Shown in pieces: positions 7,722 to 15,625 of a stretch of 64,000 nt of DNA. Position 1 is the stretch's first letter. Each line of letters opens with the position of its first letter. The position numbers and the translations under genes are program-made. The DNA comes from JACVRW01 sp034664125 (lineage in GTDB: Bacteria > Actinomycetota > Thermoleophilia > Solirubrobacterales > Thermoleophilaceae), in the NCBI GenBank assembly GCA_034664125.1, contig JAXDIG010000048.1:1-64000 (forward strand), in the 5' to 3' direction. Under the pieces are notes generated by a model. It had not been told where the DNA came from, made no database searches, and saw only the letters and a program-made list of their open reading frames with translations.

Positions 7722-8508
7722 GTACGCCCTTCGCTTCGTCGCCCTCGGCTACCTCGCGCTGCTGCTCGGCATCCCGGTGGCGCTTGTGTTCATCAACGCG
7801 TTCCAGGACGGCATCGGCACCGCATGGAACGCGGTCACCACGCCCGAGGCCCAGCACGCCTTCTGGCTGACGTTCATCATGGTCGCCGTCGCCGTTCCGC
7901 TGAACACCGTGTTCGGCGTGCTGTGCGCGCTCGCGGTCGTGCGCCAGCGCTTCCGCGGGCGGGCTCTGCTGAACGCGATGGTCGACCTGCCCTTCGCCGT
8001 CTCCCCGGTGGTGGTCGGGCTGGCTCTCCTGCTCGTCTACGGACGGCGCGACGGCTGGATCGGACCGTGGCTTTCCGAACACGGCGTCCAGATCATCTTC
8101 TCCACCCCCGGCATGATCCTGGCGACGATCTTCGTCTCCCTGCCGTTCGTGGTGCGCGAGGTGATCCCGGTGCTGCGCGAGATCGGCACGGAGCAGGAGC
8201 AGGCCGCCGCCACCCTGGGGGCGAACGGGCTGCAGACCTTCTTCCGCGTGACGCTGCCGGCGATCCGCTGGGGCGTCGCGTACGGCGTGGTGCTGACCAT
8301 CGCACGGGCGCTCGGCGAGTTCGGTGCCGTGAGCGTGGTGTCGGGCAAGCTGTCCGGTCGCACGGAAACCGCGACGCTGTACGTGGAGAGCCGCTTCCAG
8401 CGCTTCGACGAGACAGGGGCATATGCTGCATCGGTCGTGCTTGCGCTGCTGGCCTTCGCAACCCTGCTCGCGATGAACCTGATCAAGCCCAAGGAGGCGC
8501 AGGGATGA
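7711..8508 (+). CDS. cysW: Sulfate ABC transporter permease CysW
   Basis: 265 residues, six predicted membrane helices, paralogous to CysT. It carries the EAA loop QEQAAATLGANGLQTFFRVT and the CysW block ARALGEFGAVSVVSGKLSGR, followed by TETATLYVESRFQ, the usual CysW signature. The ATG at 7711 lies inside the cysT end, and the TGA overlaps the ATG of cysA (ATGA), so cysT, cysW and cysA are probably translated as a coupled unit. Its role is the second pore subunit of the sulfate importer. Confidence 0.93.
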   Translation: MKSKYALRFVALGYLALLLGIPVALVFINAFQDGIGTAWNAVTTPEAQHAFWLTFIMVAVAVPLNTVFGVLCALAVVRQRFRGRALLNAMVDLPFAVSPVVVGLALLLVYGRRDGWIGPWLSEHGVQIIFSTPGMILATIFVSLPFVVREVIPVLREIGTEQEQAAATLGANGLQTFFRVTLPAIRWGVAYGVVLTIARALGEFGAVSVVSGKLSGRTETATLYVESRFQRFDETGAYAASVVLALLAFATLLAMNLIKPKEAQG

Positions 8509-9458
8509 GCATCGTCGTCGAGTCGGTGTCGAAGCGCTTCGGCGACTTCGTCGCGCTCAACGACGTGTCGCTGAACGTGCGCGACGGCTCCCTGACCGCC
8601 CTGCTCGGCCCGAGCGGCGGCGGCAAGTCCACCCTGCTGCGGGTGATCGCGGGGCTGGAGCAACCGGACAGCGGGCGCGTGCTGATCGGCGGGGAGGACG
8701 CCACGGCCAAGCCGCCCCAGCGGCGCGACGTCGGCTTCGTGTTCCAGCACTACGCCGCCTTCAAGCACATGACGGTCGCGAAGAACGTGGCGTTCGGCTT
8801 GGCGATCCGCAAGCGCCCGAAGGACGAGATCGAGGAGCGCGTGAACGAGCTGCTGGCGCTCGTGCACCTGGACGGCTTCGCGCACCGCTATCCCTCGCAG
8901 CTGTCGGGCGGGCAGCGCCAGCGCATGGCGCTCGCCCGCGCGCTTGCGGTGCAGCCCCGCGTCCTGCTGTTGGACGAGCCCTTCGGCGCGCTCGACGCAA
9001 CCGTGCGCAAGGAGCTGCGCGCCTGGCTGCGCCGCCTCCACGACGAGGTCCATGTGACGACCGTGTTCGTCACTCACGACCAGGAGGAGGCCATGGAGGT
9101 CGCCGAGCAGATCGTGGTGCTCAACCACGGGGACATCGAGCAGGTGGGCTCTCCTCGCGACCTCTACGAGAAGCCCGCGAACGAGTTCGTCATGCGCTTC
9201 GTCGGCCCCGTGAGCGAGCTGTCCGGGCGCTGGATCCGCCCGCACGACGTGGAGATCCTGACCGAGCCGGCCGGCGGCACTTCGGAGGCCCAGATCGACA
9301 GGATCGTCCACCTCGGCTTCGAGGTGCGCGTGGAGCTGTCGCTCGGGGACGGCGAGTCGACCTGGGTTCAGACCACCCGGGCGAAGGTCGAGGAGCTGGA
9401 GCTGGCCGAAGGCCAGATCGTGTGGCTGCGGCTCGAGGCCGAGCCGGTCAGCGTCTAG
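8505..9458 (+). CDS. cysA: Sulfate ABC transporter ATP-binding protein CysA
   Basis: 317 residues. The ATPase domain shows Walker A LLGPSGGGKST, signature LSGGQRQRMALARAL, Walker B VLLLDEPFGALD and switch His in VFVTHDQEEAMEVA. The C-terminal part (after VMRFVGPVSELSG) is the short regulatory domain typical of CysA. It powers sulfate uptake through CysT/CysW. The ATG overlaps the cysW stop by four bases. Its last 11 bp overlap the 3' end of the convergent Rrf2 regulator gene. Confidence 0.94.
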   Translation: MSIVVESVSKRFGDFVALNDVSLNVRDGSLTALLGPSGGGKSTLLRVIAGLEQPDSGRVLIGGEDATAKPPQRRDVGFVFQHYAAFKHMTVAKNVAFGLAIRKRPKDEIEERVNELLALVHLDGFAHRYPSQLSGGQRQRMALARALAVQPRVLLLDEPFGALDATVRKELRAWLRRLHDEVHVTTVFVTHDQEEAMEVAEQIVVLNHGDIEQVGSPRDLYEKPANEFVMRFVGPVSELSGRWIRPHDVEILTEPAGGTSEAQIDRIVHLGFEVRVELSLGDGESTWVQTTRAKVEELELAEGQIVWLRLEAEPVSV

Positions 9459-9912
9459 ACCAGGCGTCCGGCTGCTCGGTGAGCTTGCGCACGCGCTGCG
9501 GCAGGCGGCCGGCGACCACGTCGGCCAGGGTGAGGTCGTCCAGCACGCTGCGCAGGCTGGCGCGCACGGCGACCCAGACCGTCTGAAGGTGCTCCGCGGC
9601 GCCGTTGTAGGTCACGGACTCGGGCGGGTTGCCCCGCACGCTGGCCAGCGGGCCCTCGACGGCGCGGATCACCTCGCCGAGCGTGACGTCGGCCGGATCG
9701 CGCGCCAGCCGGTAGCCGCCTTCGGCGCCGCGCTGGGCGTGCACGATGCCGGCGTGGCGCAGGTCGATCAGGATGTTCTCGAGGAACTTGAGCGGGATGC
9801 CCTGGGCGTGGGCGATGCGCTCGCCCTTGATCAGGCCCTCGTCCACGGTGGCCAGCTCGAGCACCGCCCGCACCGCGTAGTCCGCCTTCGCCGTGACCTT
9901 CACGTGCCCCAT
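9448..9912 (-). CDS. Rrf2-family transcriptional regulator, cysteine-free (CymR-like)
   Basis: 154 residues. The winged-helix N-terminus KVTAKADYAVRAVLELA, the recognition region GIPLKFLENILIDLRHAGIV and the wing RGAEGGYRLARDP are diagnostic of Rrf2. IscR/NsrR-type members coordinate an Fe-S cluster through three cysteines; this protein has no cysteine at all, so it should not bind a cluster and is closer to CymR-type cysteine regulators. Its position tail-to-tail with the sulfate operon supports control of sulfur uptake. The start is ATG 9912; GTG at 9903 would also give a normal N-terminus. Confidence 0.85.
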   Translation of the reverse strand: MGHVKVTAKADYAVRAVLELATVDEGLIKGERIAHAQGIPLKFLENILIDLRHAGIVHAQRGAEGGYRLARDPADVTLGEVIRAVEGPLASVRGNPPESVTYNGAAEHLQTVWVAVRASLRSVLDDLTLADVVAGRLPQRVRKLTEQPDAWSRR

Positions 9913-9932
9913 TGTGCTGGACTTCTCAGACG

Positions 9933-10739
9933 ATGGCCGACGCGGAAGCGATCAAGCAGCGACAGCGGCATGTCTGGGGGCTGGGCGACTACTCGGTCCT
10001 GTCGGGTCAGCTGGCCCCGGCCGCCGTCGAGCTGTGCGATGCCTGTGCCGTCTCGGCGGGGCAGGAGGTGCTCGACGTGGCGGCCGGCCACGGCAACTTC
10101 GCGCTCGCCTGCGCGCGCGAGGGCGCCAGCGTCGTGGCCTCCGACCTCGTGCCGCGGATGGTCGAGCTGGGCCGCGCCCGCACCGACGCGGAGGGCTACG
10201 ACGTGGAGTGGGTGGAGGCGGACGCCGAGGCGCTGCCCTTCGAGGACGCTCGCTTCGACTGCGTCGGCTCGGTGTTCGGCGCCTTTCTCACCCCGCAGCC
10301 GGAAGTCGTGGCGAGCGAGCTGTTCCGGGTGGTGCGGCCCGGCAACACCGTCGGCCTGACCGCCTGGGCGGCCGACAGCGTGTTCATCGAGTTGTTCGGC
10401 CTCGCCCGCCGGCTGACGCCGCCGCCGCCCGGCGCGGCGCTTCCCGAGGAGTGGGGCGACGAGGCGACGGCACGCGAACGCCTGGCCGATCTGGCCGCGC
10501 ATGTGGAGGTCGAGCGGCGCACGCTCGCCTGGACCGCCGGCTCGCCCGAGGAGCTGGACGCACAGCTCGCCGACAGCGCGCCCAGCTACGCGGCCGCGCG
10601 GGAGACGCTCTCGGAGGGGCAGTTCGGTGAGCTGCGCGGTGAGACGCTGGAGCTGCTGCGGCGCCTGAACACCGCGGACGACGGCAGCCTGCGAATCGAC
10701 ACCGACTATCTCGTGATCGTCGCGCGCAAGCGCGGGTAG
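9933..10739 (+). CDS. Class I SAM-dependent methyltransferase
   Basis: 268 residues. Motif I is EVLDVAAGHGNFALACA, the acidic strand-2 region is VVASDLVPRMVELGRAR, and ALPFEDARFDCVGSVFGAFL matches motif II/III of UbiE/type 11 methyltransferases. The C-terminal region has no obvious substrate clue. The ATG at 9933 (MADAEAIKQRQ) is preferred to a TTG at 9912. It is divergent from the Rrf2 gene with a 20-bp gap and is followed 4 bp later by truA, so the two are probably cotranscribed. Confidence 0.82.
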   Translation: MADAEAIKQRQRHVWGLGDYSVLSGQLAPAAVELCDACAVSAGQEVLDVAAGHGNFALACAREGASVVASDLVPRMVELGRARTDAEGYDVEWVEADAEALPFEDARFDCVGSVFGAFLTPQPEVVASELFRVVRPGNTVGLTAWAADSVFIELFGLARRLTPPPPGAALPEEWGDEATARERLADLAAHVEVERRTLAWTAGSPEELDAQLADSAPSYAAARETLSEGQFGELRGETLELLRRLNTADDGSLRIDTDYLVIVARKRG

Positions 10740-10743
10740 CGCG

Positions 10744-11451
10744 CTGACTGCCAGGCTGCTGCTCGAGTACGACGGCTCGGACTTCGCGGGCTGGGCGCGC
10801 CAGCCGGGGCGGCGCACCGTGCAGGGCGTGCTCGAGGAGGCGCTCGCCACCGCTCTGCGGCGCGAGGTGGAGCTGACCGTAGCCGGGCGCACCGACCGCG
10901 GAGTGCACGCGCGCGGGCAGGTGGCCAGCCACGCCGGCGAGCCGGCACTGCGGCGGTCGCTGAACGGGCTGCTGCCCGACGACGTCGCGGTGGTGGAGAG
11001 CGAGCCGGCGCCCGACGGGTTCGACGCCCGCCGCGACGCCGCCAGCCGGACCTACCGCTACCGGCTGCTGCTGCGCTCCGCGCCGAGCCCGTTCGAGCGC
11101 CGCAGAGCGCTCTGGTGGCCCCGCCCCCTGGACCCGGAGGCGCTCGCCGAGTACGCGGAGGCGCTGCTCGGCCGCCACGACTTCACCGCCTTCACGCCGA
11201 CCGAAACCGACCACGTGCGCTTCGATCGGCGGGTGCTGCGCGCCGAGTGGATCCGCGAGAGCGACGACGTGCTGGCCTTCGTGATCGAGGCCGATGCCTT
11301 CATGCGCAACATGGTGCGCGTGCTGGTCGGGACCATGCTGGAAGGGCCGGACCCCGAGAGCTTCCGGCGGCTGCTGGAGGGCCGCCCGCGCAGCGAGGCG
11401 GGGGCGACCGCACCTCCCCACGGGCTTTGCCTGGAGTTCGTGCGCTACTGA
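10744..11451 (+). CDS. truA: tRNA pseudouridine(38-40) synthase TruA (apparent CTG start)
   Basis: TruA isomerises U38-U40 in tRNA anticodon stems. The N-terminal strand LLLEYDGSDFAGWARQPG and the catalytic loop AGRTDRGVHARGQ (Asp51, counted from the CTG) are both present, as are FTPTETDHVRF and the C-terminal AFMRNMVRVLVGTML. The first GTG (10819) would remove the whole conserved first strand, and no ATG, GTG or TTG lies between it and an in-frame TGA at 10714. The CTG at 10744, 4 bp after the upstream stop, is therefore the likeliest start and gives 235 residues. Confidence 0.88.
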   Translation: MTARLLLEYDGSDFAGWARQPGRRTVQGVLEEALATALRREVELTVAGRTDRGVHARGQVASHAGEPALRRSLNGLLPDDVAVVESEPAPDGFDARRDAASRTYRYRLLLRSAPSPFERRRALWWPRPLDPEALAEYAEALLGRHDFTAFTPTETDHVRFDRRVLRAEWIRESDDVLAFVIEADAFMRNMVRVLVGTMLEGPDPESFRRLLEGRPRSEAGATAPPHGLCLEFVRY

Positions 11452-11452
11452 G

Positions 11453-11458
11453 TAACCT
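11453..11458 (+). promoter_or_regulatory. -10-like TAACCT for surE
   Basis: TAACCT lies between the truA stop and the surE GTG, with 8 nt separating it from the start codon and no Shine-Dalgarno. It fits a leaderless promoter that could give surE-ligA independent expression. Confidence 0.4.
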
Positions 11459-11466
11459 CGCCCCTG

Positions 11467-12285
11467 GTGAAAGTTCTGCTCACGAATGACGACGGCATCA
11501 GCGCCGTCGGCTTGAATGCCATGCGGCGGGCGCTGCTCGACGTGCCGGGCCTCGAGCTGGCCGTGATCGCGCCGGACTCGAACCGCTCCGCCACCGCCCG
11601 CAGCATCACCACGCGCCAGCCGCTCTGGGTCGAGGAGGTCGAGTTCGGCGATGGCACCACCGGCTTCGCGACCGACGGCACGCCGGTCGACTGCGTGCGC
11701 TTCGCGGCGCTCGGCCTGATCGACTTCGAGCCCGAGCTGATCGTCTCGGGCATCAACCACGGCTTCAACCTGGGCGACGACATCACCTACTCCGGCACGG
11801 TGGCCGCCGCGCTCGAGGGGATCGTGCTCGGCATCCCGGCCATCGCGGTGTCCCAGCAGGCGGACCACGGTGAGATGGACTTCCGCGCCGCGAGCGCCTG
11901 GGCGCGCGAGGACTTCGCCCAAGCCGCCGCTTTCGCGGCGCGGATGGTCGAGGAGCTGGAGCGCGTGCCGATGCCCGAGGGCACCCTCCTCAACGTGAAC
12001 TGCCCGGTCGGCGAGATCGCCGGCGTGCGGTCCGCGCGGCTCGGCAAGCGCATCTACAACGACCGGATGGAGCTGACCGAGGAGGCCGACGGCAGGCGCC
12101 GCTACCGCATCTACGGGGAGATGCCCGGCTACCGGCACGAGGACGGCACCGACTTCGCCGCGATCGCCGACCGCTGCATCGCGGTTACGCCGCTCCATTT
12201 CGACCTCACCGACCAGGCCGGTGTGGAAGAGCTCGCCGGCTTCGACCTCGACGCGCTGCTGAAGCCCGCGGCGCGGGAAGTGTGA
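11467..12285 (+). CDS. surE: 5'/3'-nucleotidase SurE
   Basis: SurE dephosphorylates nucleoside 5'- and 3'-monophosphates and is linked to survival in stationary phase. 272 residues. It starts MKVLLTNDDGI with the metal-binding Asp8/Asp9, then APDSNRSATARSIT and VSGINHGFNLGDDITYSGTV, the rest of the metal and phosphate site. GIPAIAVSQQ is also conserved. The start is GTG 11467. The last four bases overlap the ligA GTG. Confidence 0.94.
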   Translation: MKVLLTNDDGISAVGLNAMRRALLDVPGLELAVIAPDSNRSATARSITTRQPLWVEEVEFGDGTTGFATDGTPVDCVRFAALGLIDFEPELIVSGINHGFNLGDDITYSGTVAAALEGIVLGIPAIAVSQQADHGEMDFRAASAWAREDFAQAAAFAARMVEELERVPMPEGTLLNVNCPVGEIAGVRSARLGKRIYNDRMELTEEADGRRRYRIYGEMPGYRHEDGTDFAAIADRCIAVTPLHFDLTDQAGVEELAGFDLDALLKPAAREV

Positions 12286-14336
12286 GCGCCACCGCCGAGG
12301 ACAGGGCGGCCGAGCTGCGGCGTCAGCTCGAGCACCACAACCACCGCTACTACGTCCTCGACGACCCCGAGGTATCGGACTCCGACTACGACGCGCTGCT
12401 GAACGAGCTGCGCGACCTCGAGGCCGAGCACCCGCAGCTCCGCACCCCCGACTCGCCGACGCAGCGCATCGGTGCCGAGCCGCTCGCCAAGTTCGAGCAG
12501 GTGCGCCACCTGCAGCCGATGCTGTCGCTGGCCAACGCCCGCAACGAGGAGGAGATGGCGGCGTGGGTGCTGCGCTCCGAGCGCTACCTGGCGCGCCGGG
12601 GCGTCGAGATGGGGGACGTGCGCTTCGTGACGGAGCCCAAGATCGACGGGCTTGCGATCTCGCTGGTCTACGAGAACGGCGTGCTGGTGCGCGGCGCGAC
12701 CCGCGGCAACGGCGAGATCGGCGAGGAGGTGACCCAGAACCTGCGCACGATCGGCGCGATTCCCCTGCGCGTCGACGACGCGCCGCCGCTGCTCGAGGTG
12801 CGCGGCGAGATCTACCTCCCGCTGGCCGCGTTCGCCCGCCTCAACGAACAGCGCGCCGAGGCCGGCGAGCCGACCTACGCCAACCCGCGCAACACCGCCG
12901 CCGGATCGATCCGCCAGCTCGACCCGCAGCTCGCCGCCTCGCGACCGCTGTCGATGTGGTGCTACGGCATCGGCGCGGTGGAGGGGCTCGAGTTCGACAC
13001 CCACTGGGAGTGGCTCGAGTGGCTGCGCGGCCATGGCTTCAGGGTCAACCGGGACGTGGAGCGCCATGACACGGTGGACGAGGTCGTCGCGGCCTGCCGC
13101 GCCTGGGAGGACCGCCGCGACCGGCTCGAGTTCGAGATCGACGGCGTGGTGGTCAAGGTGGACGACCTCGACCTCCAGCGGCAGCTCGGGGTCGTGGGCC
13201 GCGAGCCGCGCGGGGCGATCGCCTGGAAGTTCCCGCCCTCCACGGCCACCACGACGCTCCAGGGCGTGGCCTGGAACGTCGGCCGCACCGGGCACATGGT
13301 GCCGTTCGCGCAGCTTGAGCCCGTTCAGGTGTCAGGCGTAACTGTGCGGCTTGCGACGCTCCACAACGAGGAGGACCTGCGCCGCAAGGACGTGCGCGAG
13401 GGCGACGAGGTGATCGTGATGCGCGCGGGCGACGTGATCCCCCAGGTGGTGTCGCCGACGGCCAAGGCGCAGAAGCGCAAGGGCCGCAGCGCGCCGCCGG
13501 AGCCGCCGGCGGAGTGCCCGGCGTGCGGCACCCCCACCGTCAAGCTCGAGGGCGCCGTCTTCACCATCTGCCCGAACCGCACCGGCTGCCCCGGCCAGGT
13601 CTTCCAGGCGGTCAAGCACTTCGTCGGCGCGATGGACATCGACGGCCTGGGCGAGGAGAACGTGCGCCGCTTCCTGGCGGAGGGGCTGATCGAGAGCATG
13701 GCCGACATCTACGACCTCACCGCGCAGCGGCTGGCCGAGCTGGAGGGCTTCGCTGAGATCTCGGCCCGCAACCTGGTGGAGGCGATCGAGGCGTCCAAGG
13801 GCCAGCCCTTCCACCTGGTGCTGTACGCGCTCGGCATCCCCGGCATCGGCTACGTCAACGCGCGCAACCTGGCGCGGCACTTCCGCTCACTCGATGCGCT
13901 GCTAGCCGCCTCGGAGGAGGAGCTGACCGAGGTGGAGGGGATGGGGCCGATCATGGCGACCACGGTCCACGAGACGCTTGCCGAGGAGCGCACGCGCGAG
14001 CTGGTGGAGCGCCTGCGCGGCTACGGGCTGCGGATGGAGGAGGAGGGCGCTCCCCCGCCGGCGGAGGGGCCGTTGGCAGGCAAGACGCTCGTGCTGACCG
14101 GCACCCTGCCGAACCTGACCCGCCCGGAGGCGACCGCTCGCATCGAGGCGGGCGGCGGCAAGGTGACCGGCTCGGTGTCGAAGAAGACCGACTACCTGGT
14201 CGCCGGGGAGGACCCCGGCACGAAGCTGACCAAGGCGCAGGACCTGGGCACCGAGGTGCTGGACGAGGACGGGCTGCTCGCGTTGCTTCCCGAGGCGGCG
14301 CCGGCTACCGCGGCCGCGCCGCCGCGTCGCCGCTAG
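12282..14336 (+). CDS. ligA: NAD+-dependent DNA ligase LigA
   Basis: 684 residues, full length. The order is: Ia domain with NAD-binding HRYYVLDDPEVSDSDYD; adenylation domain with VTEPKIDGLAISLVY, in which Lys120 forms the AMP adduct; OB fold; Cys4 zinc finger CPACG...CPNRTGCPG around residue 413; helix-hairpin-helix repeats (GIPGIGYVNARNLARHF); and a C-terminal BRCT domain (KTLVLTGTLPNLTRPEATAR). It seals Okazaki fragments and repair nicks. The GTG start overlaps the surE stop (GTGA). The 3' end overlaps the convergent carboxypeptidase gene by 4 bp. Confidence 0.97.
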   Translation: MSATAEDRAAELRRQLEHHNHRYYVLDDPEVSDSDYDALLNELRDLEAEHPQLRTPDSPTQRIGAEPLAKFEQVRHLQPMLSLANARNEEEMAAWVLRSERYLARRGVEMGDVRFVTEPKIDGLAISLVYENGVLVRGATRGNGEIGEEVTQNLRTIGAIPLRVDDAPPLLEVRGEIYLPLAAFARLNEQRAEAGEPTYANPRNTAAGSIRQLDPQLAASRPLSMWCYGIGAVEGLEFDTHWEWLEWLRGHGFRVNRDVERHDTVDEVVAACRAWEDRRDRLEFEIDGVVVKVDDLDLQRQLGVVGREPRGAIAWKFPPSTATTTLQGVAWNVGRTGHMVPFAQLEPVQVSGVTVRLATLHNEEDLRRKDVREGDEVIVMRAGDVIPQVVSPTAKAQKRKGRSAPPEPPAECPACGTPTVKLEGAVFTICPNRTGCPGQVFQAVKHFVGAMDIDGLGEENVRRFLAEGLIESMADIYDLTAQRLAELEGFAEISARNLVEAIEASKGQPFHLVLYALGIPGIGYVNARNLARHFRSLDALLAASEEELTEVEGMGPIMATTVHETLAEERTRELVERLRGYGLRMEEEGAPPPAEGPLAGKTLVLTGTLPNLTRPEATARIEAGGGKVTGSVSKKTDYLVAGEDPGTKLTKAQDLGTEVLDEDGLLALLPEAAPATAAAPPRRR

Positions 14337-15556
14337 CGCTGCGCGGCCAGCGCCTGGGCCATGCGGTCCTGCAGGCGCCGGGCGGTGGTCGGGTTGATCC
14401 GGTTCATCAGGATCGAGAAGCCGTACACGTCGCCCGACCGTGCCTCGCAGTAGCCGGACAGGGCGCTGACGTCGGAGAGCGTGCCGGTCTTGGCGTGGCA
14501 GTGCGACCGGGCGGGGCCGCTGCGCATCCGGTCGAAGAGCGTGCCGTCACGGCCGGCGATCGGCAGGGAGTCGAGCAGGGCGCCGTACTCGTCGCGCCGC
14601 GCCATCGCCGTGAGCAGGCGAACGATCCGGTACGGCGAGGCGCGATTCCCGCGCGCCAGCCCTGAGCCGTCGACCAGCTGGGCGCCCGAGCCGAGGCGGC
14701 GCGCGAAGCCGGCAATCAGGGCAGCGCCCGCCGACGTGGTCCCGCGACCGTTCACCTGCATCGCGATGTCCTTGGCCAGCAGCTCCGCGAAGAAGTTGTC
14801 GGACGGCTTGTTCATCAGCTTGACGATGCGCGCCATGGGCGGTGAGTCGACGCTCGCGAGGACGTCGAGGCCGGCCGGGGCCTCGCCGCCGGACGGCTTG
14901 CCGCGCACGGCGATGCCGCGGGCCTCGAGCGCGTCGTCGAGCTTCGAGGCGGCGAAGGCGGGCGGATTGGTCTGGAACGCGCTGCCGCCCTCGTTGGCCA
15001 GCCCGCGGTTGAAGGAGAGCGCGCTCAGCGGCCCGACCCAGATCGACACCCCGTAGCCGGAGTCGGGCCCGCCACGCAGCGAGTCCTGGCGCGACTCGTC
15101 ACCGTAGAGGCGGCCGGTCACCCGTTCGACGCCGGCCTGGTCGATCAGCTTGGCGAGCTGCTCCACCGTGGCTCCGCCGCCGTAGAACTTGCGCGTGTAG
15201 GTGTTGGAGCCGAACGTGGGGTCGCCACCGCCGCGCAGGTAGAGGTTGCCGCGCCAGACGCCATCGTCCTCGAGGTTGCCGTCTCCGAGGACCTCGGTGC
15301 CCAGCGTCCCGTCGGTGCCGAAGCGGGCCAGCGCCGCCGAGGAGGTGAACAGCTTCGCGTTCGAGGCCAGGATGCGCGGCGTGCCGGCGCGCCACGCGAA
15401 CACCTTCGCTCCGGTGCTGAGGTTCACCACGTAGGCACCCGACTGGCTGCCGGCCAGGCGCATGTAGCGGGTGAGGGAGCTCTGCAGGTCCGCCTGGGCC
15501 GCCTCCGCGGGCAGCACCAGGACGACCGCGAGCAGGATGAGGACCGCGCGGCGCAT
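14333..15556 (-). CDS. dacB: D-alanyl-D-alanine carboxypeptidase/endopeptidase, PBP4 (S13) type
   Basis: 407 residues with signal peptide MRRAVLILLAVVLVLPAEAA. All three penicillin-binding active-site motifs are visible: SxxK in ILASNAKLF (Ser65, Lys68), SxN in KPSDNFFAELL, and KTG in CHAKTGTLSDVS. The spacing, with a large inserted domain between SxxK and SxN, is that of family S13/class C low-mass PBPs. It trims or cleaves D-Ala cross-bridges in the cell wall. It is divergent from the patatin gene 69 bp away. The ATG at 15556 is chosen as the start of the signal peptide. Confidence 0.93.
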   Translation of the reverse strand: MRRAVLILLAVVLVLPAEAAQADLQSSLTRYMRLAGSQSGAYVVNLSTGAKVFAWRAGTPRILASNAKLFTSSAALARFGTDGTLGTEVLGDGNLEDDGVWRGNLYLRGGGDPTFGSNTYTRKFYGGGATVEQLAKLIDQAGVERVTGRLYGDESRQDSLRGGPDSGYGVSIWVGPLSALSFNRGLANEGGSAFQTNPPAFAASKLDDALEARGIAVRGKPSGGEAPAGLDVLASVDSPPMARIVKLMNKPSDNFFAELLAKDIAMQVNGRGTTSAGAALIAGFARRLGSGAQLVDGSGLARGNRASPYRIVRLLTAMARRDEYGALLDSLPIAGRDGTLFDRMRSGPARSHCHAKTGTLSDVSALSGYCEARSGDVYGFSILMNRINPTTARRLQDRMAQALAAQR

Positions 15557-15625
15557 CGAGAAGGGCAACACCGTAGCGGCCCTTCCGGAGCGGTCGGCCG
15601 CCGCATCCGCGATACTCGTGGGCGG

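Noticed and set aside
10727..10751. A third copy of the 35-nt hairpin element
   Set aside because: GCGCAAGCGCGGGTAGCGCG resembles the left flank but is inside the methyltransferase end, is shorter and lacks the TCG loop and right flank.
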